Part shown: piece by piece, positions 1 to 11,289 of the stretch
How positions within the stretch are numbered: position 1 is the first letter of the stretch
How the letters are laid out: every line of letters begins with the position of its first letter
Assembly (NCBI RefSeq): GCF_003573695.1
Contig: NC_039359.1
Location: 158,804,451-158,868,450 of the forward strand
Direction of reading: 5' to 3'
Length of the DNA: 64,000 nucleotides
DNA from: Papaver somniferum
Lineage: Eukaryota > Streptophyta > Magnoliopsida > Ranunculales > Papaveraceae
Notes under the pieces: generated by a model
What the model saw: the letters and a program-made list of their open reading frames with translations, nothing else
Databases searched by the model: none
Told to the model about the DNA's origin: nothing
Made by a program: the position numbers and the translations under genes

Positions 1-267
1 ATTGTCGGCCAGTAATATCCTTGCGTTTTTGCTTTGTCAGCTAGTGATCTCATGCCGCTATGATTCCCCGCGTCACCATAATGGATATCTTTTAGAATTC
101 GATGCCCCTCTTTCCGGGACAAGCAACGTAGTAATGGTCCAAGGAAGGATTTCTTGTACAGGACCCCATCCCGAAGATCATATCTTCCTACTTTGGAGAG
201 TATCTTCCTAGCTTGTTTCTGATCCGCAGGTAAGCTTCCCTTTTCGAGAAAGGCATGGATCGTCACT
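1..267 (-). pseudogene. Gypsy integrase, zinc-binding N-terminus (partial)
   Basis: The minus-strand translation continues the pol frame after an in-frame TAG at about 270. It runs through FLEKGSLPADQKQARKILSK and a DGVLYKKS stretch to the H2C2-type segment HYGDAGNHSG, then TQGYYWP at the window edge. The two histidines of the HHCC zinc site are visible; the cysteines and the catalytic D,D,E core would lie left of base 1. In the element it would insert the cDNA into host DNA. The TAG sits where relatives have tryptophan (D-W-R), so it looks like a TGG-to-TAG change. No start codon is expected because this is an internal polyprotein domain. Confidence 0.85.
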
Positions 268-1040
268 CTCTAGTCATCTTCGTTGCTGAAGTCTTCGTCT
301 TGATTTGCTCTTGACAGGATATCTTCTTCGTCAAAGTCGTTATGGATGTCTTCTCCTACCTGGTCTTCGATATTTTCTTCCACTGTATCTTGATTGGTAG
401 CGAAGGAGAATTGAGATGCAATCGAAGGCTCATATACCCTTGCTATTTTAATAGCTTCGACATTTTTATCCCTCAGCATGGATGATATGTATGCTAGGGC
501 ATCCGCGTGCCTGAGGTCCCTTCTGCATAAGTGCCGGAACTTAATGTTCGGGATTTGTGATGCCAATGTTTGGACCAAGGCCATGTAAGGTGAGAGGGTG
601 TCATCGTACACATTATACTCGAGCCCTATTTTCCGTATGACAAGCTGCGAATCACTTGTCAGCCTTACATCGGTTACCCCCATCTCTATTATTATACGGA
701 GGGCATGTACGACAGCTTCGTATTCAACAATTTTTTTGGTATGCTCTTTGAATTCCAACCTAAGTGCCTGTATAATCCTTTCTCCGGTTGGGGTGATAAT
801 GACAATGCCTATTCCTGCTCCTTCCTTATTTTTGGATCCGTCGACGAAGACTTCCCATTGTCTTTGACTCGCAGGTTCGAGGATATCCATTGGATCCTTG
901 TTTTCTTCCTCGGCTTCTGGTATTCCCTTAATCTCTTCGTCGTTGTCAAGGGGGAGGTCTGCTAAGAAATCCGCCAGAACTTGGGACTTCCGAGAATGTT
1001 GAATTTCATGAATGATGTTGAATTGGTCCAGATGGGTGTT
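268..1040 (-). pseudogene. Gypsy second (archaeal-type) RNase H
   Basis: After a linker containing QVLADFLADLPL the frame encodes WEVFVDGSKNKEGAGIGIVI, then a VEYEAVVHALRIIIEMG segment, LTSDSQLV and RHADALAYISSML. These are the ordered acidic motifs (DGS, E, SDSQ, D) of the archaeal-type RNase H found in Tat elements, which degrades the RNA strand of the RNA/DNA hybrid. The piece is bounded by two in-frame stops at about 1041 (TGA) and 270 (TAG), both at positions usually tryptophan. A longest frame from an internal methionine covers 270-890, but the homology starts upstream at the 1041 stop, so that methionine is not a real start. Confidence 0.88.
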
Positions 1041-2340
1041 TCATTTGGCTATTCGGCCCACTTTTCCCGTGCTTTTGAGGACTGCTTCCAATGGTTCTTT
1101 GCATGGGACCTTGACGAGGTGAATTAGGAAGTAGGTTCTCAGTTTTTGTGTAGCCCACACCAATGCGAGGATGAGCTGTTCAATCTTAGTATAGTTCATT
1201 TCCGCAGAATTGAGGGTCTTGCTGACGTAATAGATAGGTTGTTCTATCTTTGTATTGGTTTTGACCAATACTGCGCTGACTGCGTCTTCTGTTGCTGCTA
1301 TGTACATTGCCAAAACCTCGTCAGGATCTGGCTTCTGCAGGATCGGGATTGAGGCTAGGTGTTCTTTGATTTTTTGGAATGCTTCCTCACATTCAACGGT
1401 CCATTCGAACCTGCTCCCTTTTTTGAGAATATTGAAGAAATGTTTGCATTTGTCCGAGGACCGGGCAATAAATCTGCCCAACGCTGCTATGGATCCATTG
1501 AGTTTCTGTACTTCCTTTAAATTCTTTGGGGACGAAATCTCTACTATGGCTTGAATCTTTGCTGGGTCTACCTCGATGCCCCTTTTTGTTACCAGATACC
1601 CGAGGAATTTCCCCGAGGTGACACCGAAAGTACATTTCTCCGGATTCACTTTCATGTGATGTTTTTTCATTGCTTCGAAGATATTCCTCAGGTCCTGGTG
1701 GTGATCTTTACGCAGCTTGCTTTTGACAAGCATGTCGTCAACGTAGACTTCTAAGGTTACTCCAATCCATGGCTTGAAGATAGCATCGACCATCCTTTGG
1801 TATGTTGCCCCTGCGTTTCGAAGTCCGAAGGGCATTCTAGTGTAGAAATAAAGGCCATGTGGGGTGTAGAACGCTGTGTGTGGCTGATCTTCTTCTGCCA
1901 GGTCCACTTGGTTGTAGCCAGAATGTCCATCCATGAATGACAGTTCTTCATATCCTTCTACTGCTTCTACCAGCTGGTCTATGCTCGGTAGGGGATAGTT
2001 GTCCTTTGGACATGCCTTGTTGAGATTAGTAAAGTCGATGCATATTCTAACCCCCCCCCCCATTTTTCTTAGGAACAATGACCATGTTGGAGATCCAGGT
2101 AGGATACTTGACTTCCTTGATAAATCATGCGTCTAGTAGTTTCCGAAGTTCTGTTTCTACTGCCTCATGATACTCTGGAGCTACTTTTCGTATTTTCTGC
2201 CTGAACGGGGGCGTGCCCGGTTTGATGCGTAGCTCGTGTTGGGACTTTTGGGTCAATCCCCGACATATCTCCTAGCTTCCACGCGAACACATCCGCGTAT
2301 TCCTTAAGTAATTTGGTTAAAGAATGTTCCCTTACTTCGT
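1041..2340 (-). pseudogene. Gypsy reverse transcriptase plus first RNase H
   Basis: The main open part (2078 to 1041) shows RICIDFTNLNKACPKDNYPL, FMDGHSGYNQ, MPFGLRNAGATYQRMVD and the catalytic box VYVDDMLVKS. It then has the RNase H-like connection YYVSKTLNSAEMNYTKIEQL. All three catalytic aspartates of the palm appear present. The N-terminal end is in another frame: TWISNMVIVPKKNG runs into a run of 11 G (C on the plus strand, 2051-2061) that shifts the frame. Further upstream LLKEYADVFAWKLGDMSGID (about 2340-2250) is the usual RT leader, itself followed by another shift. The frame ends in TGA at 1041. Confidence 0.92.
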
Positions 2341-2479
2341 CCATTATGGTCCCTATTTTGATCATCTTCGGGTTTTCTTCCGTTCCTATGTTGATTTATT
2401 TTACGGGCTCCACTGGTGTGAACACAGGCTTCGGGTTTCCGAGGACTGGGACGTTCTTTAATTGCTATTTAGCGTGTTT

Positions 2480-3304
2480 CTATTCTTCGCTGGTTGTTGA
2501 AGTAATTGTCTCTGTGCTTAGGACATTATCATCTTTCGTCAAGCCCTTCCCTGTAGTTTCCTTGAGGAACAGGTCTATGGCCTTCTCTTTCGCGGTTTCT
2601 TTATTTTTTACTCTTCGGATTTTTCGCTGCTCTTCTTGCTCGTTGTTGATATGATCCTGAGTGGCCTGGCACTCTCTCGTAGTGACCCGATCTCCCTTGA
2701 TTTCCATTACTCCCTCAGGTGTTGGAAATCTGAGATATTGGTGGTATGTTGCCGCAACTCCTTTGAGTTTATGTATCCATTTTCGTCCAATAATAGTGTT
2801 GTAGGGGGAAGGGGTGTCCACCACACTGAATCGGGTTTCCAGTTTCATGGGCCCTGCGTTAACCTGCAACACGATGTCTCCCAAGGGCTTCGTGGCTGCT
2901 CCATTGAATCCGTAGATGGTGTGATAAGAGGTCATTAACTGTTCATCATGGAGCTTCATCCGTTTGAATGCATCGTAAAATAGGATGTTTACAGAGCTTC
3001 CCCCGTCTATGAGGATCTTTTTGAGGTTACATCCAACTACTGGTAGCGTTAGGACCAAGGGATCGTTATGGTCTTCCATATCTTCTTCGATATCCTCGGC
3101 ATCGAAGATGATAAGAGATTCCATCCATTCTTCATGTTCGTCCACCACTATCCCATCGACCTTATACAATTCGCAGCGGTCTTCGAATTGCTTCCGTAAC
3201 CTCTTTCCTATCTGCGCTGTAAGTGAGGGCCCTGTGGCTTCGGAACACGAGCTGGTGTTGATTGTTCGGTTCAAACATAAATTAATTGATGCGGGAGAGC
3301 TCAA
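2480..3304 (-). pseudogene. Gypsy aspartic protease region
   Basis: The frame holds LVLTLPVVGCNLKKILIDGG followed by SSVNILFYDAFKRM. This is the active-site region of the retropepsin-like protease of plant gypsy elements; the catalytic aspartate (in LIDGGSS) is kept. Downstream, RFSVVDTPSPYNTIIGRKWI is the conserved flap/C-terminal part. In an active element it would cut the gag-pol polyprotein. The 274-codon frame begins in a linker downstream of the gag nucleocapsid, where the frame is broken relative to gag. The C-terminal tail (NEQEEQRK onwards) is a charged linker to RT. Confidence 0.85.
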
Positions 3305-3307
3305 ACA

Positions 3308-5133
3308 TTACGTACGAAAGGATGTTACCGAGGATAGATCCAAGCGAACCAAACCAGTCCAACTTCCGGTGAAACAATGATATTCACAGTAATCTTTAGA
3401 CTTCTCGGATCTCGGGGGCTGCTTTCCCTTAGACCATGGCCACTCCAAGTTTTCCCTCCCTTTGATCTCTCGTAGGATATGATCATACCTAGCGTTGAGT
3501 TTCATGTAAACTTGATCTTCGAATTTTCGGTCACCTGTTCTTCGTTCATCCCTTCGTTTCTTCCTATCTTCGTGAGGTCTCTCCACTGAGCAACTCCTTT
3601 TGGCCCCATTGGTTTGTTCCGCTGAATTGGTGCGGTGAGATCTCTGCGGATATGCCCTCGGGTTTTCCCATTGAATTTCTTCAAGTCGAGCGTACTTTTC
3701 GATAATTATTCGAAGATCTCCCTCTGTCTTAGGCACGCTCCCATGAATTTCAACAAATAGGGGACTCATTCGATCTAATCCCCATTTGTAGCAATTGATG
3801 CTTACCACTGGGTCCATGCTCCCTATGGCTTGGCAGATCTTGTGCCATCTGTTAGTGTACTCCCTCGTGGTTTCCTTGTAGCCAATCGCTAGTGAAAAGA
3901 GCTTATCCATTCCGGTGTTTACAGTCTTGTTGTACATGTACATTCTTAAGAATTTCTCTGCGAGTTGGTCGTATGAGTGGATGGAGTTTGGTGGTAGATT
4001 ATCGAACCATGATAATGCCGATCCCTTCAGGCTTGACGGGAAGTATCTGCAGAGTACGGCGTCGTTCTGACCCCATCTATCTAAGACACGGTTGTAGTAC
4101 CGAATATGTGCAGCAGGGTCACTGGATCCATCATAGCATTCTAACGTTGGGACATGGCATTTCAGTGGAATAGGGGTGTTGGCCAAGCGATGAGTTAAGG
4201 GCGTAGAGTTAGCTTCTCTCATGACCTCTTCTAACCTCCCCCCGCCTTGTCTATTTTTTAATTGCCTGATCTCGGCCATCACCTCATCTCGTAGCTCTTC
4301 CATCGCGCGGTGGTGCCCTAAATTCTTCTGCTCGTTACTGTCTGACTCTCCGTCGTCATAATCCGGGTCGGATACGCTACTTCCCCTAGTCGCGTCTCCA
4401 TTAGCCGATATGACGACTCTATAGTCTCGGTTTGGCTCTGGTGCTTTGGAATTTGCTTCATCAAGTTGTTGGCTGGTCTTCGTGCTTAGAGCAATCCGCT
4501 CCTTTAAATATTGATTTTCTCTGGCCAACAGGGCTACAACATCTGCGTAAACCTGCTGGCTCTTCTTCAGTTCCTCAAGCTCAGCCATCAGTCGATGTGA
4601 TTGGTTGGACCCCTGATTGGGAGTCCCAGCGCGTGCCACTACGGCCATGGTGTCGCCTTCCTCTACGGTCTGCACTAAAGGTGGCAGAGGTTCAGCTTCG
4701 GTTGCTGGCATTTCCAAATAGGGGTGAGTGCCCCTCTGCGGTAAAAATCCGCCGGTATGGTTTGATTTTGATCATTTGTTGGTGGCATTCCAAAAGTTGG
4801 AAGGTGCACGGGTTGGAATGTTCTGGATTCATCCACCCTTTCTCTTGGTTGATGAAGTTGATTCATGGTGCAAGTTTTGCTAGCCTCTGCAGCCTTCGGG
4901 ACTACCGCACCGTACTTTGTCGCCGCTGCTCTGAGAGCCGCAGTTGCAACTGAATTAGCGTTCATAGGTGAAGTGATTTCCGCAGTATCTTGCCTTTGAC
5001 TGGTCATTTTAGCTTTGTCTCCTTTATGCTTGCTTCGGGTGATGACCGGGGTTGTCCTGGGTGTTTCTTTTGACAAAGCTTTGGATTTTCCTGCTTCCTG
5101 CGTCTTTTCCATCACGGGTCCTTTTGTCGACAA
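3308..5133 (-). pseudogene. Gypsy gag polyprotein (two frames)
   Basis: Two overlapping frames carry gag. The N-terminal one (5133-4675) is a basic, low-complexity head. The main one (4717-3308, 469 codons) has a coiled-coil-like stretch near LMAELEELKKSQQVYADVV, the capsid core (ECYDGSSDPAAHIRYYNRVL, PSSLKGSALSWFDNLPPNSI, YKETTREYTNRWHKICQAIG) and a basic Arg/Lys-rich part before YCEYHCFTG. That last piece is where the nucleocapsid zinc-knuckle-like region should be, but the reading frame is lost just after it. The protein would form the virus-like particle. The leader 5134-5560 between gag and the primer site has no convincing coding signal. Confidence 0.85.
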
Positions 5134-5560
5134 TGAAATCTCGCAGAAACTCGCCTTCTTTAATCACAATACGTTCTTTCTGCACAAGGAATTTCAAACA
5201 AAAAACGGGAATATCCGCGTGAATCGGGTTAGTTGGCGAAATATCTTCTTCCAGGAGAGGATTAATACACACGAGTTACAATACACGGGTTAAAGTTTTA
5301 TTAAAGGAGATCCTTTTAAAAATGCAAGTATAAAAACTACGAAAACCCCCTAGAGAGACGGGTTCGCACGAGATCTAAAGAAAACCGTAAATCCACGGAT
5401 TAAAACAATAAATCTTATCGAAGATAATAGGTGGGTTTTTGAATACAATACAGTTAACAAATGATCTATACGGTCCGAGCTGATAAATCAGAGCAATCAT
5501 ATGCCAATTTAAAATGAAATCACAGGACAAGATAAATCTTTTACCGGGACGAAGTCCCTG

Positions 5561-5577
5561 TTTGTAACGCCAAATTC
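5561..5577 (-). other. Candidate primer-binding site of the gypsy element
   Basis: Directly inside the LTR, after a short GAATT spacer, the minus strand reads TTGGCGTTACAAACAGGG. A TGGCG start next to an LTR is common for plant gypsy primer sites. The match to a particular tRNA was not tested, so identity of the primer is open. Confidence 0.45.
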
Positions 5578-6431
5578 TGAACACACAAATCACGAAGGCA
5601 TCCCAATGCTCACAACCAATCATCGTAATCTAGAGAGATTTGTGATGATTGATATCCTAGTGTTGATTCCTTGGCTCAAAACCTTCGGGTTTATCATAGC
5701 CTCATCTAACAACTCCATGCGAGGCGTTTGCGCGCGGGATATAGGTAAAAACAAAGAAAGCAAAACGTATAAGTAAAGATCCATGGGGTTAGACAAATAT
5801 AAAGTGCTAAAATGTAAACAAGACCGAGGTTTACGTGGTTCAACACTAAGGCCTACGTCCACGAGGTTTGTTGTTTTACTATATTCTTCACGGTTACACG
5901 AGTAGTCGAATGACTTTTGGGTTTACATGTTTCTCTCTTTTAGAGGATTAACTTACACTTGCAATCTCTCTCTCTCTCCTTCCCTTCCTGATTTTTCCGA
6001 TCCCCTTTCCTCTTGGTGGAGAAGGGGTATTTATAAGGTTAGAATGTGGGACCCATCTCTGAAGGCCGTTGAAACCTTATCTTCTTGTGTTCTTGCGTCT
6101 ATCACGCAGAGGTCTGCGTTTGCCCCTTGATCCCGCAGATATATCCTCGCTCGTTCCACAGGTTGATCGACACGTACACTGCTCAGAGTGTTTAATGCGG
6201 GTAGTTGAGAGGTCTGCTCGTGTCAGACAAGTGTCTTCTTCCCCTGTCACGTCCGTGTCAGCTAACTTTCTCTCCACCATTGATCTTAGCTTCTTTTGGG
6301 GATGAGATAAAGTAACTCCTCGGGGTTTATTCGGTGTTTCGCAGTGCATCATGTTTTGATGTCTTGTCCTACATGCTTTCCACGTATCTTTTTATATACA
6401 CGTGTCTGATAGTGAGATATATGTGTACACA
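5578..6431 (-). repeat. 5' LTR of the Tat-type gypsy element (854 bp)
   Basis: Boundaries come from comparison with the solo copy at 33721-34711. Both start TGAACACACAAAT on the plus strand and both end in TGTG/TGTA-TACACA, giving TG...CA termini. Shared landmarks inside are a TATA-like box, a CACGTGT-rich U3 and the block around GGCCTACGTCCACG. In minus orientation the LTR supplies promoter, cap site and polyadenylation signals for the element to its left. Confidence 0.85.
6029..6036 (-). promoter_or_regulatory. TATA box of the gypsy LTR promoter
   Basis: The minus strand reads TATAAATA followed by CCCCTTCTCC, in the middle of the LTR and facing the gag gene. The solo LTR has TATAAGTACCCCTCTCC at the equivalent place. 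The position fits the U3/R boundary. This is inference from sequence only. Confidence 0.55.
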
Positions 6432-6861
6432 GCCTAACCAAAAGACTACATAATGACTAACGAGGTGGACTTCAGAGATTAATCACACAAACGAAGTAAA
6501 ATAGCACAGTTCCCATTGGCTACATAAAAGGAATTCTTACAACGACCCATTTCCATTTCGATGATTAATCATGAGACAAACCCCTTTGAGTCTTTCTTCT
6601 CATTGATTTTTCTGCATAAAATCCTAGGGAAACTTTTCATACTCGTTAAATCAATCTTGAAAGATATAAGAGCTAGAAAACCTACCTGTTTCGCGGCTAA
6701 GAAAAATCCTTCAAAAAAAAATGTTTCACCGATTGTATCCCCATACCGATTCCTTTCTTCTTCCAACTGTCTCTCTTACGGTAGTTAGGGATCCTCCAAA
6801 GATAAAAGTTACGCCTGTTTATTTTTTTTTTATCTTGGAAGAGAAAAACTCCAAACCCTAA
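6432..6861. other. Intergenic DNA, no gene recognised
   Basis: AT-rich flank to the right of the gypsy LTR. Short frames exist on both strands (about 6560-6790) but look like chance: they have no recognisable motif and run through homopolymers. Confidence 0.6.
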
Positions 6862-7276
6862 GGTCGTGTTTGGTATCCTGGATATCCCATCCTAGGTTGG
6901 GTTATCCATTAAAAAACTGTTAAAATGTGTTTGTCTCACTGCAATTCCAATCCTGGATAAGGAAGACTAAACCTTCCTTGATTTTAGGAAGCTAAAAAGG
7001 TGAGGTTAAGGTATTCTTCCAAATACCTGGGATACTTGTATCCTCACCTGGGTTAAACAGTTATTTTCCTTTAAAATAAGTATTTGGCTAAGAAATAATT
7101 TTTTTTCATATTAACCTATTTATGTAGTCAAACAAACACAAGTTAACCTAGCCCAAGATATGATAAAATTTTAGACAAACACCATTAGAACTAACCATTA
7201 ACAAGGTTATCATAAATTAAATTAAGATAAACTTTTACAGGATATGTTATCCCGTTTTCAAGCTCCCAAACAGACC
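6862..7276. mobile_element. MITE candidate, hAT-like termini
   Basis: The ends are imperfect inverted repeats: GGTCGTGTTTGG at the left and CCAAACAGACC at the right. The interior (about 415 bp) is non-coding and contains several ATCCTGG/CCAGGAT-type mirrored words. The G(T)GTTTGG start is common in plant hAT MITEs. A clean 8-bp target duplication is not visible; only CTAA is shared at both edges. A small non-autonomous DNA transposon is therefore likely but not proven. Confidence 0.5.
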
Positions 7277-7420
7277 CTAAGTGCAAGAAAATATAAAAGT
7301 AAATATATATCTCCCGGTCAACTCAATTCCATAATTAGCTTTGATTTTCCTAATTTTGTGCTCCCACTAATTAAGAGGTCAGATAAACACACCCAACACT
7401 AGATTAGCCGCTTCCCAACA

Positions 7421-8781
7421 CGGATTTAAGGATAATGGGATTTACAAGTCGTTAACCTACAGGGTCTCGGTAGAAGCCTAAGGTTAAAGGAGAATCGACT
7501 CTAGCTTATACAACTAGTATCACACAGAAGGTGTGGGGATTAGGTTTCCCAGTTGCTAGAGTTATCCTTTATATAGTCTTTCAAATCAGGGTTTGCAATC
7601 TAAGTTACCTTGGTAACAAAGCATTCAATATTCATTATTAGATGAAAACCTGATTAGGTTCAAGCTAATATCTTTCAACCGTTAGATCGAACTTAGCTTG
7701 TTACATACAAATGAAATGTACATTTATTTAGGGTTGAGTAACCGTACCTAAACATGTACACTTAGTTGGTTAAACAGTATTTAACAAAATGGTTAGCCAT
7801 ATGAGCACTTTCATATCAACCATATTCACCTTCATCATAACTAGCTCAAATGACTCAAGAGAACTAGTTAGAGAGTTGTTTAATTGCTTAGATCTCATAG
7901 AATTATATAAGACACAATCGAATCAAAAACGATTTGATTCACTCGAATCAATTCATGAACTTTATATCCACGGTTTGCAAATATGCATTCCTTAGTTTAT
8001 AAAGGTTTAAGTTCACGAGTTATCGTCTTAAGAAAATAACCCACTTAAGTACGCATACCGATACGCGGACTTAAGTACCCGGAATAAGTTTTTTTTCAGT
8101 TCACAAACTCCAGCAGAAATTCACGGTATGTGAACTTCCGACAGTGCGCGTACTGGTGGACTTTAGTTCCGGTTTTCCTGAGCATCAAAGTATGCATACT
8201 TTGGTTAAAGAATAAGGACTTACACACGTATGAGTTATCACACAATGTTTATATCCATTCAAGGTTATACATTCTAAACTCTCATTTCAATCATTGAAAC
8301 ATTCTTAGAGGACGTTATATAGTTGTTGTTCCCAAACTATTTTTCATCAAAGCAATTTTCAAGTAATTGAAACCAATATGACTTTCGTCACTAGTAAAGA
8401 TGAACTTGACCAAAGCGAAAGCTTACCAACACATATTTAGATAAATAGATAAGTGAGATAAACTCGGCTCGAAATAACAAATGTGTATAATCAAAGTCTA
8501 TATAGCAATACGACTTTTGTCTCAAGATAGGAGACAAAATGGATAGACTTTTGAGTGATAGATAAGTTCAAGTCTGCATATACCTTTTAGTCGATGAAGT
8601 TCCACCAGTTCCTTGAATAGTTCTTCGTCTTTGTATGATGATCGCCAACTACACTTTTTATCCTAGTCCGAGACTTAGCTATAAGTAGACTAGAAATCAA
8701 TACTTATATTTTTGGCAACTAAAATTGACAACAAGCTTGAGATAGAAACGCTTGCAAGTTCGACCGAGCAGTGCTCTAACA
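7421..8781 (-). repeat. LTR-like repeat, copy 1 (partial)
   Basis: This stretch is homologous over its full length to the right half of 60558-63123. Shared landmarks are CAAGTCGTTAACC, CAGTTGCTAGAGTT followed by a TATATA box, AACAAAGCATTCAATATT, and the terminal block ending GCTCTAACA. On the minus strand it begins TGTTAGAGCA, a typical LTR start, with TATATAAAGG about 1.2 kb inside. No gene is present. The left part of the longer copy is missing here. The right end abuts the copia relic directly, so one interrupted the other. Confidence 0.7.
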
Positions 8782-8789
8782 CCCTCAAA

Positions 8790-9655
8790 TATGTCTATGC
8801 TCCTAGAGATGCAGATCCAGAAGAAACCATCAATCATGAGTGGATCAAGTGGAATGAATAGGATCAAACCCCAATTCTTTGGATCCAGTCCTCAATTTCA
8901 AAGAGTGTAATTTATTATGTTGCTGGTCCAGAAACATCTTTTGATCTATGGAAAGCTATTTAGGAAAGGTCTGCTACTACTTCAGATACACATATCATTC
9001 AATTACGTACCAAAATTTTCTCTCCCAAACAAGGTAACTCCCATGTTCTTGTTTTTCTTAATGAGATCAAGAAGATATCAGACTGACTCTCTGTTGCCGA
9101 GTCTCCTATCAATGAGAGTGAAGTGCTGGTCTGTGTTCTAAATGGAATAAACTCAACTTTTGATTCTTTTTCCACTTCTATTAGAGTTCGTAATCCACCA
9201 GTAACTCTAGGAGAATTACACAATCTCTTACTAAGTGAGGAAATTGTTCTATCTGATTTATCTAAATCGTCTATTCATTCTGATGAAACTAAAGCATTGC
9301 AGCATTTAGATCAAACAATCTACCTTTCTTTAACTCTACTGCAAGGCCTAATTCTTTTAGTTCATATTTTAGACCAAGATCTTCATCATCTTATTCATTC
9401 AGACCATAATTTCAACCACAACACTTATTTCCTTCAGTTACATATATATCTTCATTTCCTACAAGATATGTTGCTACTAATCCTTTTGTTGTTGTCTCAT
9501 CAAGCACACTACCACCTTCTCGCACAACTTGATCTACTTCTGCTGGTAACAATTATTATGGATCAAGAAAGCCAACTTGTCAAAATTTCTTTAAGTTTGG
9601 TCATTCTGCTATTGAATGTAACCACATGATGAATTTCTCCTATCAAGGAAGAAAT
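8790..9655 (+). pseudogene. Copia gag (UBN2-type) with damaged zinc knuckle
   Basis: Translation in shifting frames gives YYVAGPETSFDLWKAI, then LNGINSTFDSFSTSIRVRNP and VTLGELHNLLLSEEIVL. These are the usual central blocks of a plant copia gag (UBN2 family). In-frame stops occur near 8862, 8962 and 9084. The nucleocapsid zinc knuckle near 9575-9625 reads C-Q-N-F-F-K-F-G-H-S-A-I-E-C: the second cysteine of CX2CX4HX4C has become phenylalanine. Between 9320 and 9560 the frame shifts and a leucine-rich frame is only an artefact of that. Confidence 0.8.
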
Positions 9656-10190
9656 ATTCCACAAAATCTTCATGCCATGTCAGCCACAACAGATATTCTT
9701 GGTGAAAACCCTTGGTATGCAGATTATGGTGCCATTAATCATGTTACTTCAGATGTTTCATACTTGATATATTATCATTCTTGCAATGGTAATGAACAGA
9801 TTCATACTGCAAATGGAGAAGGTATGAAAATTACTGACATTGGTAACTCTACTAGATTCTTAATTCATAATCAAGTTAGTTTACCAAATATACTTCATGT
9901 TCCTACTGCTTCACATAAACTTCTTTCAGTACATAAGTTCACTAAATACAAAAAAAATTAGTATCACATTTGAGAGTAATAAATTCTATGTGAAGGATTT
10001 TCACTCTGGGAAGAGAATTTTCCAATGGATGAGTAAAAATGAACTCTATCCTATGCATCTTTTGGAAACACCAACTTCTGCAACTGCTCCAATTGATGTT
10101 TTTACTGGACATGCTGTTTTATCTGCTGAAACAGCCTCAAGTCACTTACTTCATAAAAGATTAGGCCATCCCTCTTTTCAGTCTTTATAG
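9656..10190 (+). pseudogene. Copia protease and GAG-pre-integrase domain
   Basis: WYADYGAINHVTSD sits at the protease active site. Relatives have D-S-G-A here, so the serine has become tyrosine. Further on are VSLPNILHVPTASHKLLSVH and, after a one-base frame change near 9958, the pre-integrase part with FYVKDFHSGKRIFQW and LHKRLGHPSFQSL, whose HKRLGHPS is the histidine part of the zinc-binding motif. A TAG follows at about 10188. Confidence 0.85.
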
Positions 10191-10326
10191 AGAATCTGAC
10201 ACTTTATATCAATTCTTTTGTCTAGAAAACCTATATTTTGTAGTGATTGTCAGTTAGCTAGATGTCATAAACTATCTTTGTCTTTATCTACTTCAGCGTC
10301 AAATAAACCATTGCAATTATTGCATA

Positions 10327-10990
10327 TGGACCTTTGGGGACTAATTAAGTCATATGCTGTCAAATAGTGGATATTCCTATTATTGTAATATCATTGATGA
10401 TTACAACAAATATTGTTGGGTTTTTCCATTAATGAGAAAGTCAGACTTTGTTTCTACTTTTCAAGGCTTCAAATATCAAGTTGAAAATTATTTTGATCTT
10501 CATATTAAAGTAATTAGAACAGATGGAGGAGGAGAATTTATAAAGACTGAGCTTGGAAGTTTATTATCTGAGTCTGGGATTATATACCAATACACTTTTG
10601 CTTACACTCCTAAGAAAAATGGAGTGGCAGAATCCAAACACACATGCCTAGTTGGTCTGTGCGGAACTTTACTTATTCAATCAAATCTTGCCGATTCTTT
10701 TTGGGTTTACGCAATTCAGACAACAAGTTACTTGGTGAATAGATTGTATGCTGCTTCTTTGTCATTCATTTCACCTTATGAAAAGATATATGGTACAACA
10801 CCTAACCATAAAAGTTTAAGAGTCTCTGGATGTGCTTGTTATCCTTGGTTGAAGCCTTATACCACTTCCAAGTTGCAAGGAATGAGTAAATTGTGCATTT
10901 TTCTTGGTTATTCTTTATCTCAGAAAGCTTACAGGTGATTTGAACCTTATTCTATAAGAGTCTACATATCCAGGCATGTGACTTTTGATG
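10327..10990 (+). pseudogene. Copia integrase catalytic core
   Basis: The rve-type core is clear: HMDLWG, then YYCNIIDDYNKYCWVFPL, VIRTDGGGEFIKTELG, TPKKNGVAESKHTCLVG and SGCACYPWLKPYT. These carry the D, D and E of the DDE triad (HMDLWG, RTDGGGEF, NGVAESKH). It would join cDNA to the target. A frameshift and a TAG at about 10366 separate the first aspartate from the rest. A TGA at about 10936 breaks the C-terminal part (the next frame has TFDENHFN). Confidence 0.88.
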
Positions 10991-11289
10991 AGAATCATTT
11001 TAATGACTTAGCTTGCAAACTGTTTACTACTTCACAAGTTAATTCTCAACAATCTCTACTCTACTCATATAAGAATATTCCTGTCATATCTTCATCAACT
11101 AGTGTTGATACTACCACATCAGTTACACCACTATCTGAGTCAGTTAACACTACCTGTGCATCTCCAACTATTCCTCATGTCATGCACTCAGAGTCTGATA
11201 CTTCTGCAGTCATCTCACTAGCTATGGCACCAACACATTCTATGCAAACAAGAGGTAAAAGTGGGATTTTGAAGACCAAAGCTCTATGA

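Larger units (their letters stand above)
1..6431 (-). mobile_element. Ty3/gypsy retrotransposon, Tat-type, left-truncated by window edge
   Basis: Read on the minus strand the order is 5' LTR (5578-6431), leader, gag (to about 3308), protease, RT with first RNase H, a second RNase H and the start of integrase at base 1. A second, archaeal-type RNase H between the first RNase H and integrase is the hallmark of the Tat (Ogre/Retand-like) lineage. That is family knowledge; the order is visible here. The rest of integrase and the 3' LTR lie outside the window, so target duplications and LTR divergence cannot be measured. The copy is dead: pol has TGG-to-stop changes and an 11-base homopolymer frameshift. 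A solo LTR of the same family lies at 33721-34711. Confidence 0.9.

Noticed and set aside
2..211. Plus-strand frame at the left edge
   Set aside because: It is antisense to the clear integrase translation on the minus strand.
6862..7276. Full hAT transposon
   Set aside because: No transposase coding and no clean 8-bp duplication; kept only as a MITE candidate.
9123..9629. Leucine-rich 168-codon frame
   Set aside because: The first part is copia gag; the rest is the wrong phase after a frameshift, giving an artefactual Leu/His-rich tail.
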